Origin: Neckera pumila
Taxonomy: Eukaryota > Streptophyta > Bryopsida > Hypnales > Neckeraceae
DNA length: 64,000 bases
NCBI GenBank assembly: GCA_963969595.1
Contig: OZ018408.1
Location: 5,205,823 to 5,269,822, forward strand
Reading direction: 5' to 3'
Part shown: in pieces, positions 23,101 to 33,026 of the stretch
Layout: each line of letters begins with the position of its first letter
How positions within the stretch are numbered: the stretch's first letter is position 1
The notes under the pieces: model-generated
What the model saw: the letters and a program-made list of their open reading frames with translations, nothing else
Told to the model about the DNA's origin: nothing
Database searches by the model: none
Program-made: the position numbers and the translations under genes

Positions 23101-26100
23101 ACCTGAAACTAGTTTTATTTCTCGACCAGCTGCATCGTGGCTAGATGATTTCCTGGTATGGTTGTCGCCGAACGCCTTCGGTTGCTGCCGAAAGTTTCCA
23201 GAAGGAAATTATTGCCCACCGGACGATCAGGTACTCACTTCGAACAAGTGGGAATCTAACTTACAGTTATCATACAATTATCAAGCATGTGTGTTTTACG
23301 TGTGTTTCTGCGCTGAAATTTCGATGGTTCAAGTGGGGCATACACCCAGTTGAAGAGTCTCATATTTGGAGGTTTTGTTTTGTATCTTAGCCACGTAGTC
23401 ATATCTAGTATCAGGTTGTATGTTCCTATGTTAATTCTGATGTCGTACCTGCAGCCCCCATGCTGTCCTGACGGCGAGGAATGTGGACTAAGCGACACGT
23501 GTAGTGAGTGCACAACGGTATTTCAGCCAACTTTGTCTTTGTCCTTGACTGTCTTCAAATTGGCCTCTTTTCAAGTTCTTAATTTTCCAGTTTAGAATGT
23601 CTATCTCATGCCCTGAGCGGATATAGCTTAGCGCTAATTTCTCTTCATTGCCTTCGTTTGGCATGTTTTAGAGATTCCTACAATGACTCTCTGGGGGCTG
23701 AACTTTCTGCTGAGGCCTACAACTAATTCTCTGTTGACACACTTGTTAGAATGAGCATTACTGACAATAAGCTTTGTACAGTGTTTCTTACAATCGGATT
23801 TACTGGAAGGAAGACCATCTTCTGAACAATTCCAGAGTAAATTGCCATGGTTTCTGGCTGCTCTTCCTTCTGCAGACTGTGCCAAGGGTGGCCATGGAGC
23901 GTATACAACCAGCCTTGACCTTACGGGTACTCTTTCCATTGATACCTTTGCCACTAAAATTTCAGCTCTAGAACTGATGATACCGATGAATGAATCTGCA
24001 ATGAAACAGAGCCTCTAGTATTGCATATTTCAACCATCTTGAATCTCTGGGGATTGGGAAGTTATTCAGCAATTTGCGAGTCGCAATGCGACTAACCTTC
24101 CTAATGAGATACAGTATTTCCAGGAAGTTTCTGAACATGGAGTTTAATCCATTTGGTGTTTTATTTGGCGGTTGCTTCAGGCTATGAAAATGGAATAATA
24201 AAGGCATCAGAATTTCGTTCGTATCATACGCCTTTGAATAAGCAGGTATGCTACGTGGTTTTACCCATACTCTGTATTGACACTTATTGCATGCATCTTC
24301 TTGAAATTATTCTCAAGCTGTAAATCTTGATGCCTGAAAGCATATTCTATGGCAGTAAGTCTGAAGTTCATCTTTGTTGGTTTTCTGACAGAGCGACTTC
24401 GTTGATGCACTTCAAGCAGCAAAGGACTTTACCAACAGAGTATCTGAATCTTTAAATGTGAGTTATCATAAAAGCACCCCGATACCTCTCTGTTTCTATT
24501 TATCATGTTTGCGTTTGTCTGAACTTGTATCCTTGCTGGAAGAAATTCAAGCATATCCAATGTTGTTGCCTCAGTCGTGTGGTTGGTGTCGCAGATTGAG
24601 GTGTTTCCATACTCAGTATTCTACATATTTTTCGAGCAATATCTGGACATATGGCACACCACAATAGTCAGCCTCTCCCTTGCTTTAGGTAAGTTAACGG
24701 GCTACCCCTCTAAGGAACACTATTCAGTTATTGCGACGAATATTAATGCTGCCTTTATCCAAGTCAATTTCATTTTTCAACTAACTCCTGTTGTGTTCAA
24801 GACATCAAGTTGGCTTGACTGAAATCGGGTGCTCCAGTTGTACAGCAATTTATCGTCTTCTCATCCTTGCTGTTGTTTATATTTGTTCCGCAGCGGCTGT
24901 TTTCTTCGTCTGCCTGTTAGTTACCACAAGGTTAGTTACTCGAATGTACTGTTTGCAGTTAGAATTTATTTCCGTCACAAGCAACGTTATGCCAAATGAA
25001 TGTGAAATGGAGTTCGCAGTACTAGTATTGCTAATGATTACGTGTATGTTTGTATTGCAGCATCTCAACGGCTACAACTATCGTATTTGTTATTGCAATG
25101 ATTATTGTTGATCTGATGGTAAGTTTATTGCTCATCACGATTATGGTCGTCATGCACATCCTCGTACAGAATACAGACTCTGCGAGTGGATTTTGATCAA
25201 TTCTCGTACAAGAATGCCCTGCAACTTGTAGGAAGTGACTTTATTTGAAGCTGGATGTTATAGTGTTGAGGTATTAATGTTGCCTTCTTTGATTTGCTTG
25301 TGATGGTTGTTTTGATCGATCTACAGGGTCTCATGGTGGTGTGGGATATACAACTCAATGCTGTGTCTGTCGTGAACCTGGTCATGGCCATTGGTATTGC
25401 TGTTGAGTTCTGTGTTCACATCACTCACGCCTTCACCGTAAGCAGCTCCTTTTCTTTCTTTCTTTCTGAAATTGCATGCAACGATTGACATTTTATTCTA
25501 TTTGTAAGAGCACAAACCGGATGCCAAATTTTGTAGATGCAGATTCGGTCAATTGAGTGAACTGTCTTTTGTGCAGACGAGCACAGGATACAAGGGAGAA
25601 AGAGCAAGCAAGGCTCTTGTCGTGATGGGAGCGTCAGTCTTCAGGTACTAATATTCTCAATGACACTGACATCAATGTGAATCTCCCATCTGTCCAAATG
25701 TGGTTTAGTTGCGTAGAATTTCTAGTCGCTTGCTTCGCTAATGGTGGTTATTCCAATGTCTGCAGTGGGATCACTCTCACTAAATTTGCTGGCGTTTTGG
25801 TGCTCTATTTCTCGCGGTCTGAGATTTTTGAGGTTAGTCACCACCCACATCCTTTATAACACTTCCGCCAGAGCCCTACTGGTTGCATCAATATACATGC
25901 TGATTGATTGATTTGAATTGATTTCAAATCGTCCTTACCCGGAGCTACTCTCTTCAGTGTAACCTGCCCTTGCCTCCACCCTTTGGTGTGGCATTATATT
26001 GTACGCTTTTACTGAAAATTGTTTCCTTAGCGTTCCAAGTATCAAAAAATGAAATAGCTGTGTACTTCCGTTTTCCTACATGTAGATAAAAACTAAGAAT

Positions 26101-26413
26101 GTCTAGCCAATAGTCTAAGAGTTTATGTAAATTAGAACGAAGAGATTGATTAAGTTCAGAGCTTCATTCTGTAATCTTTCAGGTGTACTATTTCCGGATG
26201 TACTTTGGGCTCGTGATACTGGGCGCTCTGCATGGACTCGTCTTCTTGCCGGTGTGGTTGAGCTTGGCTGGGCCCAAGAGTATGGTGAAACCAGGATATG
26301 TGGTGAACGGGGAGCCTTTCTATTACGACGAGGAGCTTGACCATCATTTCGGCTTGAGAGCAGAGATTGTGAGAGACGAGTCGCCCATTTCTTCTCCCCC
26401 TGCAAGGGATTGA
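14154..26413 (+). CDS. NPC1: NPC1-like intracellular sterol transporter, 38 exons
   Basis: The product (about 1318 residues; human about 1278) exports sterol from late endosome or vacuole-type membranes. Exons: 14154-14207, 15139-15197, 15316-15418, 15688-15795, 16145-16261, 16464-16614, 16715-16962, 17211-17399, 17529-17605, 17761-17878, 17978-18061, 18313-18408, 18747-18848, 18963-19031, 19184-19279, 19467-19568, 19826-19939, 20254-20340, 20710-20838, 21067-21265, 21518-21664, 21886-21938, 22147-22230, 22339-22407, 22585-22661, 22860-22929, 23081-23230, 23455-23517, 23782-23926, 24181-24245, 24392-24457, 24595-24688, 24894-24930, 25061-25118, 25327-25437, 25577-25644, 25766-25832, 26183-26413. 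Phases agree at every junction. Residues 1-25 are a signal peptide; the Cys-rich N-terminal sterol-binding domain ([27 protein letters not shown]) ends near 280; [15 protein letters not shown] leads the first lumenal domain; the sterol-sensing domain lies at about 630-800; the second lumenal loop at 865-1100; the last membrane bundle contains [21 protein letters not shown]. The tail (…SSPPARD) lacks the animal LLNF targeting signal. Confidence 0.95.
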
Positions 26414-26906
26414 GTTTGATCCACCAGTGTCGACATTAGTCCATTTGTAAATAACAACTCTTGCGTTTCAGGTGGAATGCAAAGCATGAGAAAGCTTAGT
26501 TATTCTTACTGTTGATGTTTCAAACCTAGATTATATATTATTTAGTTATTATAGAGTTATCCTTGAATTGCTGACCCTCTGTATCGATCGGTCTGAATTT
26601 GTCCAACAAATTGAACCCTGATTGAATCTGTGGGCGCTGGAAAACCTTCTTTGGGTTGTTTTTAAATGTAGGATTGACAACTGGAAGAGTTTAATAGGAT
26701 AACTGAAATGTTTTGGTAGATCATTGTGAGATTAGTATTGAATTTATTCTGTATCTTATTCCCTGTTCCGTTTATTTCCATCTGGAAACAACACGAAGTA
26801 AAGTTTCTGATGTATGTGTACAATGTGGATACAATACAACTTGGTTATTTGTATCACGTCTCCTAATGTATTATGTTTATATATTAGTTATAATAGAAAT
26901 ATTTGT
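26414..26906. other. NPC1 3' flank
   Basis: AT-rich sequence after the stop codon. It should contain the 3' untranslated region and polyadenylation site; AATAA-like motifs are too common here to choose one. No open frame of interest. Confidence 0.4.
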
Positions 26907-27113
26907 TTAATCCCTAAAGGAACAAAGCCTTTTTCCTGCCAAAAGACACTCACAACTGTCATTTCTATAGCAAAGAGTAAAAAAATTTGAAAATTGTTTT
27001 TTTGGCACATCTATCCATAGGATCTTACACCTACCTAGTATGAGAATGTGTAGAAAAAATTTAAAAATTTAAAAACTTTGACTGCACAGATTGTAGAGAT
27101 ATTTGTGTTTAAC
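26907..27113 (+). mobile_element. TTAA element family A, 5' fragment
   Basis: It begins TTAATCCCTAAAGGAACAAA and matches the 5' fifth of the family (ACACTCA..CTGTCATTTCTA..GCAAAGAG, then GGATCTTACACCTA and GATTGTAGAGATATTTG). It breaks off near 27113, where other copies continue. Confidence 0.65.
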
Positions 27114-27478
27114 CCTAAAACACTCTGACATATATTTTTGGATGATGAACAAAGGGCTTTGAGGGCTTCGAGACATTGTTTCGTCCAACTAAATTCTTAT
27201 TCATCTAATGTAATTCTTAAATCTAGAAAAGACAACCTTCCTTAATGACTAAATTCATGAAATTCCGGAAAATGATGTTTCTGTACAAAGATGTAAGTAA
27301 AAATGTGCAAAAATTTAGGAAAGGATTGAGACATTTAGGGAATAATTCCTCACTGTCCCAACTTGGACAGCATTACAAAGACGTTTTTCAAGCAATCTGC
27401 AAATGAATTGAGGTAGCTCTATAGGTGCACACTTGCGCAGGAATCCACCGTTGAATCGGATTGACGCCTTTATTTTGG
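27114..27478. other. Unassigned intergenic sequence
   Basis: AT-rich, with scattered stops in all frames. Nothing recognised between the family A fragment and the family B element. Confidence 0.4.
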
Positions 27479-28222
27479 TTAACCCCTAAATGACGGACGT
27501 ATGACCATTGATTTCAAATCTCACTGTCCATCACTCAATTTGCTACCATTTTGCAACTAGATATGTATGAAAAATTCTATATTTATTTTTCAGAGATGAA
27601 AGTACATGTCTTCTTTACTCCAGAAAAATTTAGATTTTTTTGTGGAAAATTAAATTTTTAAAGAATTTTTGAAGAAAAAATGAAGAAAAATCATATTATA
27701 TAGAAAAATATTCCAAAAAATCTGAAAATTTCACCATAAGAGTGCATCACAATGACAAACATCATGGTGTAAACTCAATTTCTGTGTCATTCTATAATTA
27801 GAAAATAATAGACATTGAAAATACACCCACTGTTCAAATTGCAATAAAATATGCAATATTAGGAATTTTTCCAAAATTCAAATTGGAGTAGAAACTAGAG
27901 TAGATGACCTTCATTTTATTAGTTTGACTCAAACTCAAGAAATATTATTTTGGGGGAGAAATTTCAGATTTAAAGCAAGGAGCAACAACTTCCCAAAATA
28001 CTCTAAAATAGTAAATTTTGTGATCCATTTTTCTTAATAGCTTCTCATTTTCATGAAGACAAAAATTGGAAAGTGTACAAACTCAATTGGATACTCTTCA
28101 TAATCCAATGTGAAAGGTCAGTAAGGAAAAAGAAGATGAAAAAATGCTTTTGAACTATTCTTAGCTCAATAGTATTGTCATCGGAACGCCACAGAATGGC
28201 GTCTGTGGCGTTCTAAGGTTAA
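27479..28222 (+). mobile_element. TTAA element family B, copy 1 (744 bp)
   Basis: It starts TTAACCCCTAAATGACGG at 27479 and ends GGCGTTCTAAGGTTAA at 28222. The whole length is repeated in inverted orientation at 59669-60411 (743 bp), including CCATTGATTTCAAATC, CAATTTGCTACCATTTTGCA and the terminal hairpin AACGCCACAG...CTGTGGCGTT. No coding capacity. Confidence 0.85.
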
Positions 28223-28709
28223 GCAATTTTTTCCCGATTGATGAATGTTGCAACAGGCAATGACATCATAAGGTTTGATTGACTCAACTTTTTTGGAAAA
28301 AGTACCGCCTTTCATGATTCTCAATGTTTGCATTGAGATTTGTGTAGTGGGACGCCCTCACACAAGGGTGACGGCAAGGCCCTCACACCACAGGAGGCTC
28401 ACGTGTGAGAGCATCCCATTGCATTAAGCACGTGGGATCTCCTAACACTTGGCACTCATTACAATGCCTGGTACTATAACGAGTGCCAAGCGTTGTAACG
28501 CGTGCCAGGCGCTAGGAGAAGAGCTTTATGCTCCATAATTGAAGGTATTTTCTAAAAAGTGCTAGAGTCAAAGTGCTTAACAATATTATAGAAAATTGCA
28601 GGCCTCTGGAAGGCCGCTACAAAGTGATCCAACCAATCTAGTACTTGAAAGTAGGCATGTAGCTACAGTGAGTAGTTAGAGTGTGTGAATTTTGGGAAGG
28701 ATGTCAGGA
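28223..28709. other. Intergenic stretch with a GC-richer inverted-repeat patch
   Basis: 28345-28525 stands out from its AT-rich surroundings. It contains CCCTCACAC twice and nested inverted repeats such as CTTGGCACTC (28448) with GAGTGCCAAG (28480) and GCCTGG with CCAGGC. No gene is seen. The rest is unassigned. Confidence 0.5.
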
Positions 28710-28994
28710 CACACTACACTAAAAATGATATTTAGTGTTGGCAACACTAATTACGAACCTTGACACTAAATATCATAAGTAAGTAACACTAAACCTAATT
28801 TCTAACACTAAATATGCTCTATGGTAAATCTGAAATCTGAAAAGGTTTACATTTAGTGTTAGAACACGTTAAAAAGATGAACTTGCAAAGGAAAAGATTG
28901 AAGACAAGTAAAATTGAAGACAAGTAAAATGGCTGGTAGGGGGGTAAAACACTAAATGTCATACTACACTAAATATCATTTTTAGTGTAGTGTG
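28710..28994. mobile_element. MITE with near-perfect 28-bp inverted termini
   Basis: CACACTACACTAAAAATGAT begins the left terminus (28710-28737) and its exact inverse ends the right one (28967-28994), covering 28 bases. The word TTTAGTGTT or AACACTAA recurs inside at 28732, 28785, 28802 and 28855. No convincing target duplication was found. The perfect termini suggest recent activity. Confidence 0.8.
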
Positions 28995-29264
28995 ATTGTA
29001 GAGGTCTGATTAACTAGGTAATTAATCAAATTAACCAAAATGAAGTGGATTTTGATGCTAATTGTCAATAAAATTAGAAACACTAGTGATTTCTAACTAG
29101 CTTTGTAAGCCAATTAGTTTAGTGAATTTTGAAGTTGAGAAGGGAAGATATTTATACAAGTGGGATAGTAGTAGGTACAACAATCCATGTGGGATATGTA
29201 AATTAGAACTAATAAGAGCACAACTACTCATAGTTAAGTAAAAAGCAGAAATTGTGTTAAAAAT

Positions 29265-29606
29265 CAAGTTTTAGACCTCATTTAGGCATAGTAAAACAAT
29301 TTTTTTCAAAAAACTTTCAACCAAGAAAATGTTTAAAATCAATGTAGTTTTCATCTCCAAAAATCCGTTTGAGGTTTAGAACCTTCAATAAAAAGTTATG
29401 GAAAAAATTCTAAAAGGGTTTGGAAGCAAAACCTTCTTTGACATTTAAACACCCTTTTAGAATTTTGTCTATAACTTTTTATTGGAAGATCTAAACCTCA
29501 AACGTATTCTTGAAGATGAAAATTAGATTGATTTTCCACATTTTCTTAGTTCAAAGACTTTTGAAAAAATTATTCTACTATGCCTAAATGAGGTCTGAAA
29601 TTTGAC
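29265..29606. repeat. Long inverted repeat, arms about 160 bp
   Basis: The left arm (29265-29426) begins TTTTAGACCTCATTTAGGCA and contains GTTTGAGGTTTAGA and TAAAAAGTTATGG; the right arm (29445-29606) carries the inverse order, ending TATGCCTAAATGAGGTCTGA. The spacer is about 18 bases. Arms are imperfect, mostly single-base differences. Transcribed, it would form a long hairpin. It may be a foldback transposon. Confidence 0.8.
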
Positions 29607-30193
29607 TCTAAATACAATTCTTGAATTTGAACAATGAGTGATCTCTCTTCAAAATATCACATATTCTTTGAAATTTCACCAGGGACAATGTATTTTTCTA
29701 TATGGACAACCTCTTCACCCTTCATTTTCACCAATTGTCAATGAATTATGACTATTGCATTTCAATTAAAAAAGATCTTGATAGTAGATGTCATTGGACT
29801 AATTTTAACGTTTGATTTATTTTACAAAACTTATTTAGAGTACAAGGTATGCAATAGTCAAGATTAAGGTGCATTACAATATCTGAACTTTGATTATTTA
29901 ATGCCTTGTACTTGGATATTGAACCACTGACACATCTGACGTTGCGGAACAAGGTAAACAACTATAGGGGAAATAACAATCCTTTTTCCAATTTAATATT
30001 ATTGTGGAGTCCTTTCAACTGCTCTGGAGCAGCCCACTTGAGGCTTGCGATTTTTTGTAATGGTAAGCTAAAATCATAGATGTGGCCTCTGCTTTGAGCA
30101 AGTGGATGCAGGCATATCCATAACACCTATGCCAATTTCCAGGTTTGTACAACATATATTCAAGAAGGGAAGCCCTTAGACGTCAATTTTAGA
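29607..30193. other. Unassigned intergenic sequence
   Basis: AT-rich, no open frame of interest and no repeat recognised within the window. Confidence 0.4.
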
Positions 30194-30260
30194 CACTACA
30201 AGAAAATACACGACCGGCGATGACCGGGGACCACTGCAGGGGCTACGGGCCATACTCAGT
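30194..30260. mobile_element. Single CACTA-type terminus
   Basis: CACTACAAGAAAATACACGA at 30194 is the classic CACTA superfamily end, followed by GC-rich subterminal sequence with two ACCGG motifs. I found no inverted partner within the next several kilobases, so the other end is lost or too diverged to see. 30261-30762 shows nothing else I can assign. Confidence 0.5.
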
Positions 30261-30762
30261 CACATTTGAGTCCACAAATTAGTGTAGGTCTATCCTCCAC
30301 GCCTGAGAACAGAGGATAGTGAATTACATAAATTTGCGTGTGAGAAGAGTACCCTGGCACATCCAATTCAAACGGCAAATGAGAAGCTCCTTCGGACGAC
30401 CAAGACATTGCAGAAATGCAACGATCACGACAAAATAAATCTGAAAAAGAGGTTCTATATAGAGGTCCCTTATACAAAACTAGTATGGAGGATATAAGGT
30501 GCAACGGTCTCTAACCGGCACTTGTAGGTCAGAAAATGGACACAAGTTTCAATTGCCATGTTCGTTTTTTGGTAGTCTGTTCTCAAACCCTAATTGCACC
30601 TATACGGAGTACACGCTGCTCTCATCGAAGCAGCAATCCTAATACAACTCTTGTCGCCATCAATTTTAGGTTTTTACTTTATCTCCATATGGTTCAAAGG
30701 TTGTTTGGTACATTAGTTTTCAACCGAGAGGGGATAGATTTTGCCTTGTAGGGCTGTGAGGG

Positions 30763-31410
30763 GTTAAAGTGAAAAAAAACAAGTTTTTTAGCAGATTGCG
30801 GGACTAGATTATTTGACTTTGAGCCTTCTTAACTTTAATTGTTTGCACTACAGAGTTTTGAGCTTTAAATCTTATGGTGGAGAATTGAGTTGAGAATCTA
30901 GGGGAAAAAAAATTCAAAAAAGCTTAAGATGGAATTAGAACGCACTAATTCCAATGGTGAGATTATTCTAGAAACCAAAAGAAACATGTGGAACCTTTTC
31001 TAGGGAAAAATTGTAAAAATGGCATTCAGAAATGAATCCTACAAATTATTTTTTTGAAAAGATGCTCTAATTACCTAAAAAACAAGATTGTCCATAATTT
31101 TCTCATAATGAATCCAAATGGAACAAATCAAAGCTTTTTATGTAGACAAAATATAATCTATGAGAAAAAAAAAATTCAAATTTTTGAATTTTTTTTTTGT
31201 TGCCCCCTCTCCATTGTTTTGAGCTTACTTGGGCATAATTTTTTGTCTTGGACATTGATTGAAAAAAAATTATATTCCCTTGAAGCTAATCAATTATTTC
31301 TATCTTCAAAAATAGTTTAAAAAAATCAAGACAAAAACTGAGACCATAGATACTTGCTCAAAATCCCATTTGGTCCTCAAAGGGACAATGGTCCTTTATG
31401 GGTTTAAAAA
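30763..31410 (+). mobile_element. TTAA element family A, 5'-truncated copy
   Basis: It starts in the family's interior (TTAAAGTGAAAAAAAACAAG) and runs through the shared segments GAATTGAGTTGAGAATCTA, ATTCCAATGGTGAGATT and AAATGAATCCTACAA to the end segment GGGACAATGGTCCTTTATGGG. The terminal TTAA is altered to TTTAA. Confidence 0.7.
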
Positions 31411-31555
31411 AACAAGAGCACTCATCAGAGGTCAAACTATTGTGCAAGACCTCCCCTTTTCATACAAAATTTTGAGGATGAACATTTGAAGCTTTGTCTT
31501 ACATAGAAGCCATCTTTTGGACACTTGTGTGTCTGTAGCGACATTACAAGGTTAA
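31402..31555. mobile_element. TTAA element family C, copy 1
   Basis: About 150 bp between the TTTAA ending the previous element and the TTAA at 31552 that starts the next. It shares GAGCACTCATCAGAGGTCAA, TGCAAGACCTCCCCTTTT and TTGTCTTACATAGAAG with 32168-32373 and, inverted, 45062-45224. Confidence 0.6.
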
Positions 31556-32056
31556 CCCCTAAAGGACCATTGTCCCTTTGGGGGACAAATGCGTTTTTGG
31601 GCAGGTACCTACGGGCTCCCACCTAAAATATATGAATATTTTAGATTTTCCTTCTATTTTGTACCTACTTCTACTGAACAATTTTTTTAATAATGAAAAT
31701 TAAGTTTTTTTGAACTTTTCCTTTTTGGCTAGATTCTCAACTCAATTGTCTAAAATAAACATTAAAAGTTCAAAACTTTGTAGTGCAAAAAATAAAGTTA
31801 AAAAATTTAAAAGTCAAAAAATCTAGTCCCACAATGTGCTGAAAAACTTGTTTTTTCCACTTTAAACGCAGATATCTTGCAATCTATGCGGTAAAAAATT
31901 CTGAAATTTTTTCCACACACTCTTATACTAGTTAGGTGTAAGATCCTATGGTTAGATGTGGAAAAAAAACATTTTTCAAATTTTTTACTTTTTGCTATAG
32001 AAATGTAGTTTTCAATGTTTTTTGACAGAAAAAGGGCCTTGTCCTTTAGAGGTTAA
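31552..32056 (-). mobile_element. TTAA element family A, internally deleted copy (505 bp)
   Basis: Read on the minus strand it begins TTAACCTCTAAAGGACAAGG and ends GACAATGGTCCTTTAGGGGTTAA-type sequence at 31552. Both ends are TTAA. It lacks the central 400 bp present in longer copies. Confidence 0.8.
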
Positions 32057-32167
32057 AGTAAATGTTTCTACACTAAGTCTAGATGTTTGTATGCTGATGA
32101 ACACATTGCTTCCAATAAACATTTTGTCCAAATACCTTCTCCTTTATCCATAACTCTTCTTGAATTT

Positions 32168-32373
32168 TTAACCCTTAAAGGACTGAATGGTGACCATGGA
32201 AATCATCCCTTTGGCTTAAAAACATGCAAAAGTACTCATTGAAAGTCAAACTACTATATATAGAAAACCTCCTTTTTTCACAACAAAATTATGAGGATGA
32301 GTAGTTGTACTTCTGTTCTAGTAAAAAAGATTCTCTATCATTCATTGGACACGAAATGTCCTCGGTGGATTAA
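32168..32373 (+). mobile_element. TTAA element family C, copy 2 (206 bp)
   Basis: Bounded by TTAA at 32168-32171 (TTAACCCTTAAAGGACTG) and TTAA at 32370-32373. The interior matches the other family C copies (GTACTCATTGAAAGTCAA, CAAAATTATGAGGATGAG, ATTCATTGGACAC). Confidence 0.6.
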
Positions 32374-33026
32374 AAAGATGACACCATTTCGCTTATATAT
32401 CATTATACAGGTATATTATTTATCTAAAATTAACCCTAAGAATTAGATAAAAGAGTACTCCGTATATTCTTACAATAAGATAAGCCAAAATGCAAATAAA
32501 TCAAAAACATTTAGGCATTAAAAGATTAAGTAGCATAGGACCATGGCGAGCACCGTCAGATCCACCATGGAAGATCGCAACCGTCCTCCTCTTCGTTGGG
32601 AACAAGTCCAGGAACGTAGGAACGAGTCTGGGAACGTGGGAATAAACCTGGGGACGTGGGAGCAAATCTGGGAACGTGGGTTGAAGAAACCTCGATCCCA
32701 CCCAGCAACAAGTCTGGAGTTGAAGAAGGGTTTAGCTCGGCAGCATCTCGAGGCGTTAAGCTTGTTCCTCACCAAGTTTCGCATTGCGCTATCCGCTCGT
32801 TGTCGCGATGCGTAGAATGCCACAGACACACACTCACTGATAAATTTCTGGAATATTCGTCATTTCTCTCTCGCCAAGTTTCGTATTGCGCAATCCCCCT
32901 TCCCTTCTGGGCGACAATTCTCGTCGCAATGTGTACAATGCCAGACACATTGATTCAGACACATTGATTGCTGGCTGCTGCCCAGAGAATCAATACCTCA
33001 TCACGCACGCACTCACGCATTCAGTG
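32374..33026 (+). promoter_or_regulatory. Promoter and 5' leader of the 33027 gene, with internal duplications
   Basis: 32600-32680 has three or four copies of a GGGAACGTGGGA-like motif. A longer duplication pairs 32770-32830 with 32870-32945 (CCAAGTTTCGCATTGCGC against GCCAAGTTTCGTATTGCGC, then CGTCGCAATG/TGTCGCGATG and AATGCCA). An ORF from 32543 of 90 codons crosses these repeats; it is probably untranslated leader or promoter. Confidence 0.4.

Noticed and set aside
32543..32815. 90-codon ORF before the unknown gene
   Set aside because: It is built on short GGGAACGTGGG-like repeats in a leader region, with no known motif and no splice link to 33027.
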